Positions 62,987-64,000 of a DNA stretch of 64,000 nt are shown here, piece after piece. This DNA is from SMWD01 sp964629475 (GTDB lineage Bacteria; Pseudomonadota; Gammaproteobacteria; Steroidobacterales; GCA-2729495): positions 124,001 through 188,000 of the forward strand of contig CAZVQW010000001.1 of assembly GCA_964629475.1 (NCBI GenBank). Direction: 5' to 3'. A program made the position numbers and the translations under genes. The notes under the pieces were generated by a model, which saw only the letters and a list, made by a program, of their open reading frames with translations, did not search any database and was not told the DNA's origin. Within the stretch, counting starts at the first letter, position 1. Each line of letters begins with the position of its first letter.

Positions 62987-64000
62987 CTAAGATTCAGCGT
63001 AAGCCTGCAACACATCTTCGATTCTTTCAAAAACATCGGTCATGGTCACGACATCCGGTAACAGCGTAATCCGGAAATAGTTGTTGTACTCGACATTGAA
63101 GCTGACACCGGGAGCGACGAGCACATGTTTTTGTTCGAGCAGGTGCAACGCAAACTCGTTATCGTCGAATTGCGGCAGCACATTGGTATCGACACCGATG
63201 AACGCATACATTGAGCCGGCCGGTTTCACGACGCGCAGATAACGGCTCGCCGCGACACAGTCAATAATGGCCTGACGCGTTTTATACAGCCTGCCGCCGG
63301 GGCGAACGAGTTCGCCAATACTCTGATACCCACCCAGCGCCGTCTGCACGGCCCATTGTGCCGGTACGTTGCTGCACAGGCGCAGCGACGCGAGCAACTC
63401 CAGCGCATCCAGGTATTCCTCGGCCTGCTCGATATTGCCACTGACGATAGCCCAGCCCACCCGGTAGCCGCAGGCACGGTAGACTTTGGACAGGCCGCTG
63501 AAGGTTACGCAGACGCCCTCCCCGACGAGCGTTGCCATGGGGACAAATTCAACATCGTCATAGATCATCTCGTCATAGATTTCATCGCTGAAGATGACGA
63601 GTTCATGCTGCTCGGCGAGACTGGCGATGGCCTCGAGCGTCGCGCGGGAATAGACGGCACCCGTAGGATTGTTCGGATTGATGACGACGATCGCCCGGGT
63701 CCTGTCGTCGATCAATCTTTCGAGTGCTTCGAGGTCCGGTTCATGGTTGTTCTCGGGCGGGCACGGATAATGCACCGCCTTGCCCTGGTTCAGGGTTACG
63801 CCGGCCGTCCACAGCGGATAATCCGGGCTCGGCACGAGCACCTTATCACCGTCATTCAACAGACCGCGCAGCGTCAGGTCGATCAGTTCGCTGACGCCGT
63901 TGCCGATAAAAACATGTTCGGCGGTTACACCGGGTACGCCACGATCCTGCTGCTGCATGACCACGGCTTCGCGCGCCGGAAAAATGCCCTTCTGGTGGCA
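62987..64000 (-). CDS. alaA: AlaA-type aminotransferase (N-terminus beyond window)
   Basis: The visible 337 residues are the C-terminal part of a fold-type I PLP aminotransferase. Motifs are FIGNGVSELIDLTLRGLL, PSPDYPLWTAGV, VVINPNNPTGAVYS, IFSDEIYDEMIYDD and the lysine motif SGLSKVYRACGYRVGW. The pattern and GGYQSIGELVRPGGRLY resemble the alanine/glutamate-pyruvate aminotransferase AlaA. The frame stays open to the right edge (KGIFPAREAVV before the first Met codon), so the codons near 63964 are not the true start. It lies 51 bp upstream of the AddB-like gene. Confidence 0.93.
   Translation of the reverse strand, partial: CHQKGIFPAREAVVMQQQDRGVPGVTAEHVFIGNGVSELIDLTLRGLLNDGDKVLVPSPDYPLWTAGVTLNQGKAVHYPCPPENNHEPDLEALERLIDDRTRAIVVINPNNPTGAVYSRATLEAIASLAEQHELVIFSDEIYDEMIYDDVEFVPMATLVGEGVCVTFSGLSKVYRACGYRVGWAIVSGNIEQAEEYLDALELLASLRLCSNVPAQWAVQTALGGYQSIGELVRPGGRLYKTRQAIIDCVAASRYLRVVKPAGSMYAFIGVDTNVLPQFDDNEFALHLLEQKHVLVAPGVSFNVEYNNYFRITLLPDVVTMTDVFERIEDVLQAYAES

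Noticed and set aside
1..64000. CRISPR array, prophage or transposase gene
   Set aside because: No regularly spaced direct repeats, no phage structural or integrase genes, and no transposase motifs were found; only palindromic repeats without genes.

Overview
The window looks like a chromosomal segment of a gammaproteobacterium outside the Enterobacterales. Evidence seen directly: a uvrC-pgsA-tRNA-Gly-tRNA-Cys block, a fabG-acpP-fabF-(pabB)-pabC-mltG-tmk-holB-pilZ block, a complete System I cytochrome c maturation operon (ccmABCDEFGHI), a type II secretion block (gspG-N) and REP-type palindromes of the GTAG/GTGG kind. Assignment to a marine Woeseiales/Chromatiales-like lineage is an inference from style of gene content only. 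No phage genes, transposase genes or CRISPR arrays were seen.

Layout. 1-4.2 kb: the start of a very large secreted repeat protein whose C-terminus lies beyond the left edge. 4.7-7.0 kb: slipin plus NfeD membrane protease pair. 7.0-11.8 kb: periplasmic metallo-beta-lactamase-fold enzyme, class II DAHP synthase, family 5 uracil-DNA glycosylase, uvrC. 11.8-12.9 kb: REP palindrome, pgsA and two tRNAs. 13.0-16.8 kb: an envelope-stress module made of a His/Arg-rich exported protein, a glycine-zipper protein, a PepSY protein and a PhoPQ-like two-component system, with two matching 11-bp-spaced direct-repeat boxes in the divergent promoter region. 16.8-18.7 kb: flavin-reductase-like protein, small membrane protein, Spy/CpxP-like protein. 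18.9-25.7 kb: ccm operon. 25.8-28.9 kb: lipoprotein, a DUF11-repeat protein ending in a CFI-box C-terminus, and an outer-membrane barrel coupled to it. 29.1-34.8 kb: heavy-metal RND efflux operon with a DUF3240 gene. 35-42.6 kb: mixed housekeeping and orphan genes (channel-like protein, GlpQ, ferredoxin-NADP reductase, TIR-like protein, EEP nuclease, FadJ-like enzyme, cNMP/rhodanese fusion, PilZ). 42.7-50.2 kb: fatty acid, folate and replication genes. 50.3-56.9 kb: rhombosortase gene divergent from gspG-N. 56.9-62.9 kb: AddAB-like helicase/nuclease pair. 63-64 kb: AlaA-like aminotransferase, cut at the right edge.

How the genes fit together. Three envelope or secretion themes recur: cytochrome c maturation, a two-component regulated periplasmic module, and type II secretion next to rhombosortase, the intramembrane protease that processes GlyGly-CTERM proteins, which typically depend on type II secretion. 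The most interesting signals are the paired response-regulator boxes (13533-13651), a perfect 30-bp REP palindrome that lies in frame inside the gspH leader (51530-51598), the rhombosortase/T2SS junction, the CFI-box protein plus barrel pair, and the 1-2-3 progression of InlB-like repeats in the giant surface protein. I did not find a gene set that I can defend as a wholly new system.
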